A DNA stretch of 64,000 bases from Lysobacteraceae bacterium NML91-0213. GTDB taxonomy: Bacteria > Pseudomonadota > Gammaproteobacteria > Xanthomonadales > Xanthomonadaceae. The notes under the pieces were generated by a model, which searched no databases, was not told where the DNA came from, and worked only from the letters and a program-made list of their open reading frames with translations. A program made the position numbers and the translations under genes. Positions 6,618-13,519 of the stretch are shown piece after piece. Positions within the stretch are counted from its first letter, which is position 1. Each line of letters starts with the position of its first letter. Location: assembly GCA_002798175.1 (NCBI GenBank), contig NWQL01000001.1, positions 455,078 to 519,077 of the forward strand, given 5' to 3'.

Positions 6618-8023
6618 GCGCCCGCTCTGCGCCGCAGGGTGGCGGGGTGGATGTCGAGGCGCTGAGCAAGGCTGCCGACTACCTCGCTGGCCGTTACAGC
6701 GATCTGGACGGCTGGGTCGTGGCGATTCGGGCAGCGATCCGTCAACTGAGTGAAGCCGGCGCCAGAGCCGGGCTCGCCGCCGCCCCGTCTGCGTCGCAGG
6801 GTGGCTGGCAGGATCGGGCGGTCGAAGCTGTCCGGTTCATGGAGGCCGAAGGTTGGAGGTGGGAGGACGACAGGTGGTGTCGTGAAATCTCGTCTGCGCC
6901 GCAGGGTGGCGGGGTGGAGGACGTGTTGGCGCGTTGCGTTGCCGAGGCCATCGAGAATGGAGACGGCTTCTGGCAGCCGTGCTCCGGATGCTACGAGACC
7001 AGCGACGGTTACAACGTCCAAGGGTTCCCCTACAGCACCACGTTCCGCTGCAACCTTGGTGGCGGCTGCTTTGAGTGCGGCGGACTCGGCGCAGTGTGGA
7101 TCGCCACGCCCGACGACGACCAGCGTAGCGACGACACCACCCAGCCCCGCACCGATGCCGATGCCGCGCAGCAGGGGGAGGTGTGGCGGCCGATGGAGAC
7201 CGCGCCGCGCGACGGCACGATGGTCCGGCTGCTGGTGAAGTTCGACAAGCACGCCACCGAGGACACGGCGGAGCCGGCCTGGACCATCGGTGCGAACAAC
7301 GACGACAACGTGGGCGACGACGAGCACGCGGGCTGGCAGTTCGCCGGCTGGTGCTGGACGCACGACCACTTCACCGAAGGCAAGGGCACGCCCGTCGGCT
7401 GGCTGCCAATGCTGGCTACCGCACCCCCGAGCGCGCCCGTGGGGGTGGAGCGAAAGTACCCCGACGACGGGAACGGGGACGACGACGCATACAACCGTGG
7501 CTGGAACGACTGCCGTGACGCCCTCGCCCAGCAGCCCGCAGCCGCGCCTTTCGTCTGCACTGGCGATGAAATCCGCTGCCATGACGGCAACGGTTGCGAG
7601 TGCGCGATGCAGGGAAAGCAGCCCGCAGCCGACCGCGACATTGAAGCTGATGCGTTGCAATACGTGTTCGGGAACATGGACCGGCTCGATTGGGCACGGA
7701 TCGTGGACGAGCAGATGACCCCACCGTGGCCGCTTCCCCACCATGTAGAAGCGATGGGCATGTTCAAGCAGCCCGCAGCCGTGGAGAAGCGATGCACCCT
7801 CCCGTTCATTGACGGATCGCCGATGTTGCTGCATCCAGCGCAGTCTGCCGCCAAGCAGCCCGCAGCCGTGGATGAGGACGACGCGGAGCCGGCCGAACCG
7901 TGCGAATCGGCGCTCCCCGACTGCGGACCGGCCATTGCGTGGGACAGCGAAGGCTGCGGCGCATGCGAGCGATGCGCGAAGGAACTGGGGTGGCTCGCAG
8001 GCCAGCAGCAGGGAGGTGCGTAG
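6614..8023 (+). CDS. Mosaic early phage protein with repeated linker peptides
   Basis: This 469-residue protein starts at ATG 6614 (ATGA overlap). It reads as short unrelated modules joined by repeated peptides: SAPQGGGV near residues 5 and 94, a variant SASQGGW near 59, and (K/Q)QPAA near 306, 335, 385 and 414. Modules include a cysteine-rich piece (CSGC, CNLGGGCFECGG, about 120-158), a WRPMETAPRDG...GWLPM segment resembling DUF551-type phage modules (about 192-275), and a cysteine-rich end (CGACERCAKELG). Function unknown; probably an accessory protein assembled by recombination at the repeats. Confidence 0.6.
   Translation: MSARSAPQGGGVDVEALSKAADYLAGRYSDLDGWVVAIRAAIRQLSEAGARAGLAAAPSASQGGWQDRAVEAVRFMEAEGWRWEDDRWCREISSAPQGGGVEDVLARCVAEAIENGDGFWQPCSGCYETSDGYNVQGFPYSTTFRCNLGGGCFECGGLGAVWIATPDDDQRSDDTTQPRTDADAAQQGEVWRPMETAPRDGTMVRLLVKFDKHATEDTAEPAWTIGANNDDNVGDDEHAGWQFAGWCWTHDHFTEGKGTPVGWLPMLATAPPSAPVGVERKYPDDGNGDDDAYNRGWNDCRDALAQQPAAAPFVCTGDEIRCHDGNGCECAMQGKQPAADRDIEADALQYVFGNMDRLDWARIVDEQMTPPWPLPHHVEAMGMFKQPAAVEKRCTLPFIDGSPMLLHPAQSAAKQPAAVDEDDAEPAEPCESALPDCGPAIAWDSEGCGACERCAKELGWLAGQQQGGA
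6626..6918 (+). repeat. 26-bp direct repeat, two exact copies and one variant
   Basis: A 26-bp sequence beginning TCTGCGCCGCAGGGTGGC is identical at 6626-6651 and 6893-6918. A diverged copy lies at 6788-6813, with changes mainly in its last 10 bases. All are in the same codon phase and encode the SAPQGG linker. Confidence 0.85.
7529..7868 (+). repeat. 16-bp direct repeat, four copies (QPAA linker)
   Basis: AAGCAGCCCGCAGCCG occurs at 7616-7631, 7766-7781 and 7853-7868, and with one changed base at 7529-7544. Steps are 87, 150 and 87 bp, all multiples of three, so every copy encodes the same KQPAA-type junction. Confidence 0.85.
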
Positions 8024-8352
8024 TGGGCTGGTCGATCGGCTACGACCCCAGGTGGAAGCGGGATATCGGCTATGGAGTGCCGGCGTTCTGCGACCAACCG
8101 GGATGCGATGAGGAGATCGACCGCGGCCTCGGCTTCAAGTGCGACGACGAGGAGTGTGGGTGCGGGAAGTTCTACTGCGAGGCACATCTCTACGACACAC
8201 GTCCCCATACCCATGCCGCTCCACCGAAGCGCGAGCACCCCAGCTGGGCGGAACACGTTCTGACCGACGAGAGCTGGGCGCGCTGGCGGGCGGAAAACCC
8301 GGAGGGCGTGGCGTACATGGGCACGCAGCGAGGAGGCCGCGCCGATGGCTGA
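8023..8352 (+). CDS. Cysteine-rich small phage protein
   Basis: This 109-residue protein starts at GTG 8023, overlapping the previous stop codon by one base, with GGGAGG just upstream. It carries cysteines in the order CDQPGC (about 23-28), CDDEECGCGKFYC (about 40-52) and then HTH residues, a layout compatible with a zinc-binding fold. No family is recognised. It overlaps the next gene by 8 bases, so it belongs to the same early transcript. Confidence 0.55.
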   Translation: MGWSIGYDPRWKRDIGYGVPAFCDQPGCDEEIDRGLGFKCDDEECGCGKFYCEAHLYDTRPHTHAAPPKREHPSWAEHVLTDESWARWRAENPEGVAYMGTQRGGRADG

Positions 8353-8635
8353 GGTACTGGACCTGACCCGCGTCAGCAGCGACGCCCTGCGCGCCGAGCT
8401 GGACCGCCGGAAGGAGGCCGCGAAGGCGAAGGGCCGGCCGATGAAGTACGCCACCAAGGCCGAGTGGGCCGAGGCGCGCGCTGTCGAGCTGCGCGCCCAG
8501 CTCGCCGAGGTCCAGACAGCGAGTCAGCCCGGTCACGTTGGCTTGCGAAAGAAGACCGCGCAGCAGGAACTACTCCTCGAGGAGATCGCCAAGTTCGATC
8601 GCCTGGCCGTCAGCTTCAGGAGGAAAGGCCAGTGA
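8345..8635 (+). CDS. Small helical early phage protein
   Basis: This 96-residue highly charged protein (DALRAELDRRKEAAKAKGR; AELRAQLAEVQ; EEIAKFDRLA) is predicted mostly helical, possibly coiled-coil. GAGGAGG lies just upstream of ATG 8345. It is the last gene of the early run before an opposite-strand gene. Function unknown. Confidence 0.55.
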   Translation: MAEVLDLTRVSSDALRAELDRRKEAAKAKGRPMKYATKAEWAEARAVELRAQLAEVQTASQPGHVGLRKKTAQQELLLEEIAKFDRLAVSFRRKGQ

Positions 8636-8685
8636 GGGTGGATGGTGACAAACCCCGCTCGAACGCTGCGATGTGCAGAAGGCCG

Positions 8686-9378
8686 CTATGGCAGCGAACC
8701 TGCCAACAGGTCTTCCAATGCAGCATCCCGTCGGGCCTGGTAATCGGCCTGGATCTCTTCTGCCGTTACTCGGTGAACGAACTCGAGTGTGGATGCCAGT
8801 TCGAACAGCTCTTCGTGCAGGTTACCGATCAACTCTGCCAGAAGCCCGAGCTGAGCCAGGACGCCAGCGGCGACGTGCCGCGCTACGGCCACTGGTGTCT
8901 CGTCGTGCAAGATGAGAGCGGTAAGGAGCGCGTCAGCTCGGTCCCACGACGAAAGGGCATTCAGGAGTTTGGCTGCCGTCGCGGGTGGAAAATCGTCGAG
9001 CTGGCCTGCGCGCCGGCGAAGAAGCGGCAGGTGAGCACCGAGCCGCGCCTCGGCTTGAAGGAATTTCAGCGCATCGAGCGACCCGAGTACGCCGGCCATC
9101 TGTTTTGCCTGCTGCTTCACGATGTCCAAGTCGGACTTCGCGCGGAACAGCTCCTGATTGAGCGTATGCGCCCACACCGCGGCTCGCTCGCTCCGTCTGG
9201 CGTCCGCCCGAGCCCACTCGTCATCTCGAAGCTTCAGCGTCCTCACATGCTCGGTGTGGCTGGCTCTCAATGCCACCACGATGGCGCCGACGGTCGCGAC
9301 CGCGGCAAGCGAGGCAGCCACCACCATTGCCCAATCAGCGACGGTTCCCCACTCAGCGGCCAAGGGGCACAAGTCCAT
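8686..9378 (-). CDS. Single-pass membrane protein on opposite strand (moron candidate)
   Basis: This 230-residue protein has an N-terminal hydrophobic segment (ADWAMVVAASLAAVATVGAIVVAL, about residues 13-35) followed by a 190-residue helical, probably cytoplasmic domain. ATG 9378 is chosen over the frame's first ATG (9420) because AGGAA sits 6 bases before it. It is transcribed against the whole early operon and directly abuts the divergent zinc-ribbon gene, the usual setting of a lysogenic-conversion gene. Superinfection exclusion or phage defence is possible but not shown; no family is recognised. Confidence 0.6.
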   Translation of the reverse strand: MDLCPLAAEWGTVADWAMVVAASLAAVATVGAIVVALRASHTEHVRTLKLRDDEWARADARRSERAAVWAHTLNQELFRAKSDLDIVKQQAKQMAGVLGSLDALKFLQAEARLGAHLPLLRRRAGQLDDFPPATAAKLLNALSSWDRADALLTALILHDETPVAVARHVAAGVLAQLGLLAELIGNLHEELFELASTLEFVHRVTAEEIQADYQARRDAALEDLLAGSLP

Positions 9379-9433
9379 ATGGGGTTCCTGCATGCAAGAT
9401 GATGAATTGTCGCATCGCACCCAGGGACGGGGG

Positions 9434-10201
9434 ATGGGGGCGCCCGAGCAAGCGCCGAGAGCATGCGGTCACTGCGGCGCGGCCAGCCTGAGCATCAGGG
9501 TGTCCGAGGGTGGGCGCGTGGCGCGCGTGGTGTGTCCGACGTGCGGCGCCGCCAGCGGTAGGCAGCACGGCGGCGATCGCGATGCGGCGGTGGCTGCAGC
9601 GATCACCTGGTGGAACCGGAACCCGCCATTGCCTCCGGCGAATGACAGCCCGGCTGCCCCGACGGCACCGGTGTCACCGCCGATGCAGAGGCGGCGTGGA
9701 CTGTCACCGCACACCAACGACCGGGACCCGCTCGAGCTGATCGCGCGGCTGCTGGTGACCGGCAGCTACCGGGTGCCGCTGGAAGGGCGCAGCTCACGCC
9801 CGACGCTGCGGCCATGCGACGTCGCCGGCGCCATGGGCTACATGCGAGGGTGCCTCGAACGTGCCGCGGCGATGGCCGTGGCCACGCGCGCCGGCGACGC
9901 GGAGATCGCTCAGCTGTCCGCTCAGGCATACCGCCGCGTGCTGCGCCAGGTGCTCGGGCTGAGGAGTTGCCCGCTGGATCTCCACAGCGGCGCCGACCGC
10001 TGGCGCGTGCGGATGGTGGTGTACGACGCTGCCCAGGAGCTGGTGTGGCCGGAGCGCCGCATCCCGCGCGCTGCAGCCGCCCGCCGGGCCAAGATGCGCC
10101 TGGCCACGTACGTGGAGATCCACAAGGTGGCGAGTGGCGTGCTTCAGCAGGCGCTGGCCGACGCCCGGGCCGAGTTCGGCCGACGGCTGTTCGCTGGGTA
10201 G
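9434..10201 (+). CDS. Lar-like zinc-ribbon protein with C-terminal domain, candidate late regulator
   Basis: This 255-residue protein has residues 9-55 resembling the Lar/restriction-alleviation family: CGHCG, then CPTCG, then AVAAAITWWNRN, whose final W-N-R is typical. Residues 90-255 form a helical domain with basic tail (RWRVRMVVYDAAQELVWPERR) of unknown fold. ATG 9434 follows AGGGACGGGGG; an in-frame ATG at 9392 lacks a ribosome site. Its place, last in the early arm and next to the non-coding region before the lysis genes, is where Q-type antiterminators lie, so late gene control is a fair guess. Confidence 0.5.
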   Translation: MGAPEQAPRACGHCGAASLSIRVSEGGRVARVVCPTCGAASGRQHGGDRDAAVAAAITWWNRNPPLPPANDSPAAPTAPVSPPMQRRRGLSPHTNDRDPLELIARLLVTGSYRVPLEGRSSRPTLRPCDVAGAMGYMRGCLERAAAMAVATRAGDAEIAQLSAQAYRRVLRQVLGLRSCPLDLHSGADRWRVRMVVYDAAQELVWPERRIPRAAAARRAKMRLATYVEIHKVASGVLQQALADARAEFGRRLFAG

Positions 10202-10236
10202 GCGCCGCGGCCTGGTTTCTGATCACCATGGATACT

Positions 10237-10335
10237 CATGGACATCCATGGGGAATCCACGTGTGGAGCCTTCACTTCCACGCGTGGAGGGAAATCCCGT
10301 CTCCCGCGTCCACGTGTGGAGGTTTCGGCTTCCAC
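10237..10335. promoter_or_regulatory. Helically phased palindromic sites, candidate late-control region
   Basis: Three sites share TCCAC-NN-GTGGA: 10256-10267, 10277-10288 and 10309-10320. A half-matching fourth begins at 10331. Start-to-start steps are 21, 32 and 22 bp, close to whole helical turns, so all face the same side of the DNA. A related dyad CATGGA-CA-TCCATG lies at 10237-10250. Such spacing suggests cooperative binding of a dimeric regulator. Confidence 0.6.
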
Positions 10336-10505
10336 ACTTGCCCGGGAACGATAGGCGGGCGCATGGTGTCACCGTGGGCGCCGATCCCCCTCGCGGGGCG
10401 CGACGCTCAGCCCGACACCAACGACGTCGACAGGCCACGCCTGCGCAGTACCAGGCAGTCCGCCCGCGGCACTCGGCGGTACCGGTAGGCCAGTAGAGGG
10501 CTCAG

Positions 10506-10536
10506 CGCCCGGCGGTGACCCCGCCGGGCGTTCCTG
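10506..10536 (+). terminator. Hairpin terminator upstream of the lysis cassette
   Basis: A perfect 10-bp stem (CGCCCGGCGG / CCGCCGGGCG) with loop TGACC is followed by TTCCTG and then TTT. It lies 218 bp before the endolysin gene, so it would stop late transcripts unless they are antiterminated, as tR' does in lambda. Confidence 0.6.
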
Positions 10537-10748
10537 TTTCCACGGTCGGTAATCACGCAGCAGAGGGAGCGCGCGGGCATCGCCGTGAGGCGTCGCCGCG
10601 CTCTGCTGGCAACCATGCGGGCTCTCGGCGGAGCAACACGCCGGCGATCTGCTGCGTGCCGACCACCTCCACGCCCGGACACCCGGATCCAGATCGATTC
10701 GCAGAGCCAGCTGGCTGCGGTGTCGGGCACCTATTGCACGAGAACCTC

Positions 10749-11405
10749 ATGTCCATCCGCGTCGTCCAACAGAAGCTGCGGGACGCCGGGTTCGATCCTG
10801 GTGCGGTTGATGGCCTGTGGGGCCACCGAACCGCGGCAGCATTGGATGCCGCGCTGAACGCTGCACGCAGCAGCCGGCCGGATCCGCCGATGGCGTGGGG
10901 CGCCAGGGTCTCCGCGGAGTTCCGTGGAAAGGTTCGTGCGATCGCCAGTCGGCTCGGCACAGACGCTGATGACCTCATGGCCTGCATGGCCTGGGAGACC
11001 GGCCGTACGTTCTCGCCGGCCGTCCGCAATCGCGCCGGCAGCGGTGCAACCGGCCTGATCCAGTTCATGCCCGCCACGGCGCGCGGCCTGGGCACGACCA
11101 CCGACGCCCTCGCGAAGATGACGGCACTGCAGCAGCTCGACTACGTGGAGCGCTACTTCGCCCCGTACCGCGGCCGCCTGCGCAACCTGGGCGACCTGTA
11201 CATGGCCATCCTGTGGCCGGCGGGCATCGGCAAGGCCGACAGCTACGTGCTGTGGGATCGCCCGGACCGCCCGACCACGTATCGGCAGAACGCTGGCATC
11301 GACATCAACCGCGATGGCCGCATCACCCGCGGCGAGGCGCTGGCCAAGGTGTCCGGCTTGCTCGCCGAGGGCCGCCGCCCAGGCAACCTGTGGCCAGGCC
11401 GATGA
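10749..11405 (+). CDS. Endolysin: peptidoglycan-binding domain plus lytic transglycosylase-like domain
   Basis: This 218-residue protein has no signal peptide, so release depends on the holin. Residues 1-38 form a PG_binding_1 repeat (VVQQKLRDAGFDPGAVDGLWGHRTAAAL). Residues 55-190 are an SLT/lysozyme-like fold: the glutamate in CMAWETGRTFSP (about residue 82) is the likely catalytic acid, followed by ATGLIQFMPATARGLG, the GLMQ-type signature. It is the first gene of the late operon. A TTG-started extension of a few codons is possible. Confidence 0.85.
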   Translation: MSIRVVQQKLRDAGFDPGAVDGLWGHRTAAALDAALNAARSSRPDPPMAWGARVSAEFRGKVRAIASRLGTDADDLMACMAWETGRTFSPAVRNRAGSGATGLIQFMPATARGLGTTTDALAKMTALQQLDYVERYFAPYRGRLRNLGDLYMAILWPAGIGKADSYVLWDRPDRPTTYRQNAGIDINRDGRITRGEALAKVSGLLAEGRRPGNLWPGR

Positions 11406-11427
11406 TGCCGCTGCGGAGGAGCTCGTG

Positions 11428-11838
11428 ATGCGCGAGATCGCACGCGCGCTGCGCGAGGGAACAACCAGGCCGACGATGGCCCTGCTGGTGGTGGCATCGC
11501 TCTTCCAGACCATCCAGTTGCTGATGGTCGACCCGCTGACTTCGCGGCCGCATCGGGTTGCGCTGAGCTTCGTCGCCGATCACGAGACATGGGGTTACGC
11601 ACACGCGCTGGCGGTCCTGCTGCTGGTGTGGCGCTTGTGGGACAAGACCGCGCGGCCGCTGTGCGCGTGGGTGACCAACGGCTACACCTGCGCGCTCTGG
11701 GTCATGACCTTTCTGGCGCCTGCCGTCCTGCTGCGAGACACCACCTTGATGGCCACTCCGCTGGTGGTGATCCCGATCTCGGCGATGTGGGTGTTGATGC
11801 GCACGGAGGCCACGCGGCGCGACAGGGAGCACGCATGA
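11428..11838 (+). CDS. Holin-like small integral membrane protein
   Basis: This 136-residue protein has four hydrophobic segments (about 17-35, 53-70, 80-104 and 108-127) and a basic C-terminus. GGAGGA lies 7 bases before ATG 11428. It sits directly between the endolysin and the spanin pair, the holin position. No holin family can be assigned from sequence alone; four membrane segments is more than classes I-III, so an antiholin or accessory membrane protein is also possible. Confidence 0.6.
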   Translation: MREIARALREGTTRPTMALLVVASLFQTIQLLMVDPLTSRPHRVALSFVADHETWGYAHALAVLLLVWRLWDKTARPLCAWVTNGYTCALWVMTFLAPAVLLRDTTLMATPLVVIPISAMWVLMRTEATRRDREHA

Positions 11839-12155
11839 CCGATACGCAGATCATGCTCGGCTTCATTGCCACCCTGATCACCTTCATCCTCGGGATGGTC
11901 GGGCTGCACCGGAAGAAGAAGGACAAGGTCGACGACGTCATCTACGACGGCCTGACGGAAGACGCGAGACGCCTTGGCAAGCTCGTGGCGCGCCTGCGCA
12001 CGCAGCTGGATGAGGAGATCGCCACGCGGCATGCCAACGAGCAGAAGCTGCGGCGCGACCTGGCAGAGGCAGAAGCGTCGCTCGCTCGCTTCAAGGTGGA
12101 GGTGAACCTGCTGCGCGCGCAGGTGCGCGGGTTCGGCGCGGAGCCGGTCGCGTGA
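11835..12155 (+). CDS. Single-pass membrane protein with coiled coil, lysis cassette
   Basis: This 106-residue protein (ATGA overlap) has one N-terminal membrane helix (IMLGFIATLITFILGMVGL, residues 6-24), a KKKDK stop-transfer stretch and then a long heptad-like helix to residue 98. The topology suits a second holin/antiholin or a helper of the lysis apparatus. A cytoplasmic coiled coil is predicted because the positive residues follow the helix. No family is recognised. Confidence 0.5.
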   Translation: MTDTQIMLGFIATLITFILGMVGLHRKKKDKVDDVIYDGLTEDARRLGKLVARLRTQLDEEIATRHANEQKLRRDLAEAEASLARFKVEVNLLRAQVRGFGAEPVA

Positions 12156-12469
12156 CCGGGCTGGATGAGCTTCGGCGCAGCGTGGAGCAGGGGAAGGCGG
12201 CACTTCGCGCCAGCCCGAAGGACCGCGTTGCCGAGGCGCTGGTGATCCTCCCGAAGCTGGTCGCCAACCTGGACCGCGTCTGCCTGTACCAGACCGAGAT
12301 CGCGGACGTGCGGGCGGAGCTCACCAGCCGCGTGGACGCGTTCCGACGCCTCGCCTGGGAGGTACAGCGCATGCACCCCGAGGTGACCTACAAGGGCGCC
12401 GAGGTGCAGAAGGCAGCACAGGAGATCGACCGGCTGCTCACTCGCATCACGGAATTGCTTGGGCCATGA
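12152..12469 (+). CDS. Small helical protein in lysis cassette
   Basis: This 105-residue protein starts at GTG 12152 (GTGA overlap). It is soluble and almost entirely helical (LDELRRSVEQGKAAL; EVQKAAQEIDRLLTRITELL), with no cysteine cluster, signal peptide or membrane segment. Function unknown; gene order suggests co-translation with the lysis genes. Confidence 0.5.
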   Translation: MTGLDELRRSVEQGKAALRASPKDRVAEALVILPKLVANLDRVCLYQTEIADVRAELTSRVDAFRRLAWEVQRMHPEVTYKGAEVQKAAQEIDRLLTRITELLGP

Positions 12470-12672
12470 CCGGTACCGCGATCGCCGGGATCGGTTGGCA
12501 CGCCGCACCTGCGGATGTGCGTGATCGCTGGCACCTGCAGCGGTCGTTGCCGAACGGCGAACTCGAGGTGGCGCTTACGCCGGCCGGCGACATCCGCCTG
12601 TTCCCGTCGGAAGAGCGCGGCAACGTGGCAGCCACCTACCTCAACGACGTCGAACTCGAGGAGTTCCAGTGA
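12466..12672 (+). CDS. Small unknown protein in lysis cassette
   Basis: This 68-residue protein (ATGA overlap) contains WHLQRSLPNGELEVALTPAGDIRLF, probably a small beta fold, and an acidic end. There is no membrane segment and no recognised family. Four-base overlaps with both neighbours and normal codon use support it as a real gene. Confidence 0.45.
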   Translation: MTGTAIAGIGWHAAPADVRDRWHLQRSLPNGELEVALTPAGDIRLFPSEERGNVAATYLNDVELEEFQ

Positions 12673-13025
12673 ACCTGATCCTCGGCCTCGCGCTGGCGCT
12701 GGTCATCACCACCGGCTACGGCATCTTCGCCAGCGTGAAGTGGGCAACCAGCGGTGCACGGTGCGACGCCCGCGTATCGGCGGCCGAGGCCGCTGAAGCG
12801 ACCAGGGCACGCGAGGCGTACGCCGGCGCGATCGCCGAAGCCGTGGGCGCTGTGGCCGAGAGCCTCGAGACCACGCGCAGTGAACAACAGGGGGCGGGCG
12901 AGGCCACTGCATCCCGCGCCGTGCAGATCGTGCGTGTGCCGGTGACCGGGGCATGCGCCATGCCGGCGGGCCTGCCAAGCCTGTCGCCTGCAGTAGAGGA
13001 GGCCCGCAATGCGGCTCGTGATTAG
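12669..13025 (+). CDS. Rz: Inner-membrane spanin (Rz-like)
   Basis: This 118-residue protein starts at GTG 12669. It has an N-terminal membrane anchor (LILGLALALVITTGYGIFA, residues 3-21) followed by a periplasmic Ala/Glu-rich helix and a Pro-rich end, the i-spanin layout. The next gene, a lipoprotein, begins inside it in another frame, as Rz1 does in Rz. With that partner it would fuse inner and outer membranes at the end of lysis. Assigned from topology and nesting. Confidence 0.75.
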   Translation: MNLILGLALALVITTGYGIFASVKWATSGARCDARVSAAEAAEATRAREAYAGAIAEAVGAVAESLETTRSEQQGAGEATASRAVQIVRVPVTGACAMPAGLPSLSPAVEEARNAARD

Positions 13026-13299
13026 CCTGGTCATTGTGCTGACGCTCTCGGCATGTGGCCGACAGCAGACGTTGCGCCCCGATCCACCGATGGTCACCGG
13101 GTGCCTGGACACTCCGTCGACGCACGTTCCGGACGAACCCCAGCGTCCGGCCGACGGCGAGCCGATCCCGGATGCCTACGTCCGTGAGCTGATCGGCTGG
13201 GGCAACAGCCTGCTCGGGGTGATCGCACAGGACCGCATTACCTGGCGCGGGGAGCGTCGGTGCATCGGCAGCCTGCGGGATCTGGGGCACGTCCGGTGA
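13009..13299 (+). CDS. Rz1: Outer-membrane lipoprotein spanin (Rz1-like)
   Basis: This 96-residue protein starts at ATG 13009, inside the last 17 bp of the Rz-like gene and in a different frame, with GAGGAGG just before the start. Residues 1-16 are a lipoprotein signal (LVISLVIVLTLSAC) with the lipobox LSAC and acylated Cys16. A Pro-rich segment follows (DPP, DEPQRPADGEPIP), characteristic of o-spanins. It partners the i-spanin across the periplasm. Confidence 0.8.
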   Translation: MRLVISLVIVLTLSACGRQQTLRPDPPMVTGCLDTPSTHVPDEPQRPADGEPIPDAYVRELIGWGNSLLGVIAQDRITWRGERRCIGSLRDLGHVR

Positions 13300-13517
13300 C
13301 CAGCGTTGCCAACCTGAACGGCGATCTGAACAGGGCCGCGAACCTGAACGGCAACCTGAACGGGGCTCGGGGGACCCTGACGCCCAGCAGCCTCAACCGC
13401 GGGGGGAACGGCGCGCGGTTTTCGAGCGTTTTTCGGGGCCCAGGGTGCTCCACCACAGGTGGCGCCCCGTGCTGGAAATCCACGGGTATGGAGGTTGTGC
13501 GCCCTGCGCATTGCTGA
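13296..13517 (+). CDS. Doubtful small ORF over the region before terminase
   Basis: GTG 13296 overlaps the Rz1 stop (GTGA) and the frame gives 73 residues beginning with an Asn-Leu-Asn-Gly repeat. The product is low-complexity and unlike known phage proteins. The DNA repeats beneath it may be the functional element (a terminase-binding region) and the ORF incidental. I list it because the stretch is otherwise without a gene. Confidence 0.2.
   Translation: MTSVANLNGDLNRAANLNGNLNGARGTLTPSSLNRGGNGARFSSVFRGPGCSTTGGAPCWKSTGMEVVRPAHC
13311..13361 (+). repeat. CTGAAC repeats before small terminase, possible cosB-like sites
   Basis: AACCTGAACGG occurs at 13311, 13341 and 13353 (the third preceded by GC), and a variant GATCTGAACAGG at 13323. 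The core CTGAAC recurs at 13314, 13326, 13344 and 13356. They lie about 160-210 bp upstream of the Nu1-like gene, where lambda keeps the terminase-binding R sites of cosB. Confidence 0.4.
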
Positions 13518-13519
13518 GC

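Larger units (their letters stand above)
10202..10748. other. 547-bp non-coding region before the late operon
   Basis: No convincing gene is seen on either strand; the short frames here have arginine-rich shadow composition. The region holds the phased palindromes (10237-10335) and a terminator hairpin (10506-10530). It should contain the late promoter, though I cannot point to a good -35/-10 pair. Confidence 0.6.

Noticed and set aside
6095-7834. 579-residue minus-strand ORF with repeated HPATLRRR peptides
   Set aside because: It is the antisense of the 26-bp and 16-bp repeats in the plus-strand gene; no ribosome site and it crosses two coupled plus-strand genes.
6614-8023. Diversity-generating retroelement target
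   Set aside because: No reverse transcriptase or template repeat with adenine-specific variation is present; the repeats are exact linkers.
10256-10340. Possible CRISPR-like array from the TCCAC-NN-GTGGA units
   Set aside because: Units are 12 bp with spacers of 9-20 bp and no cas genes; helical spacing fits operators better.
10407-10857. Short ORFs on both strands in the non-coding region before the endolysin
   Set aside because: Arg/Ala/Pro-rich shadow composition, no ribosome sites, and they overlap the terminator or endolysin in the wrong frame.
13445-13519. Longer N-terminus for the small terminase from GTG 13445
   Set aside because: The extra 25 residues are unlike Nu1-type starts, which begin a few residues before the winged helix; kept as an alternative only.
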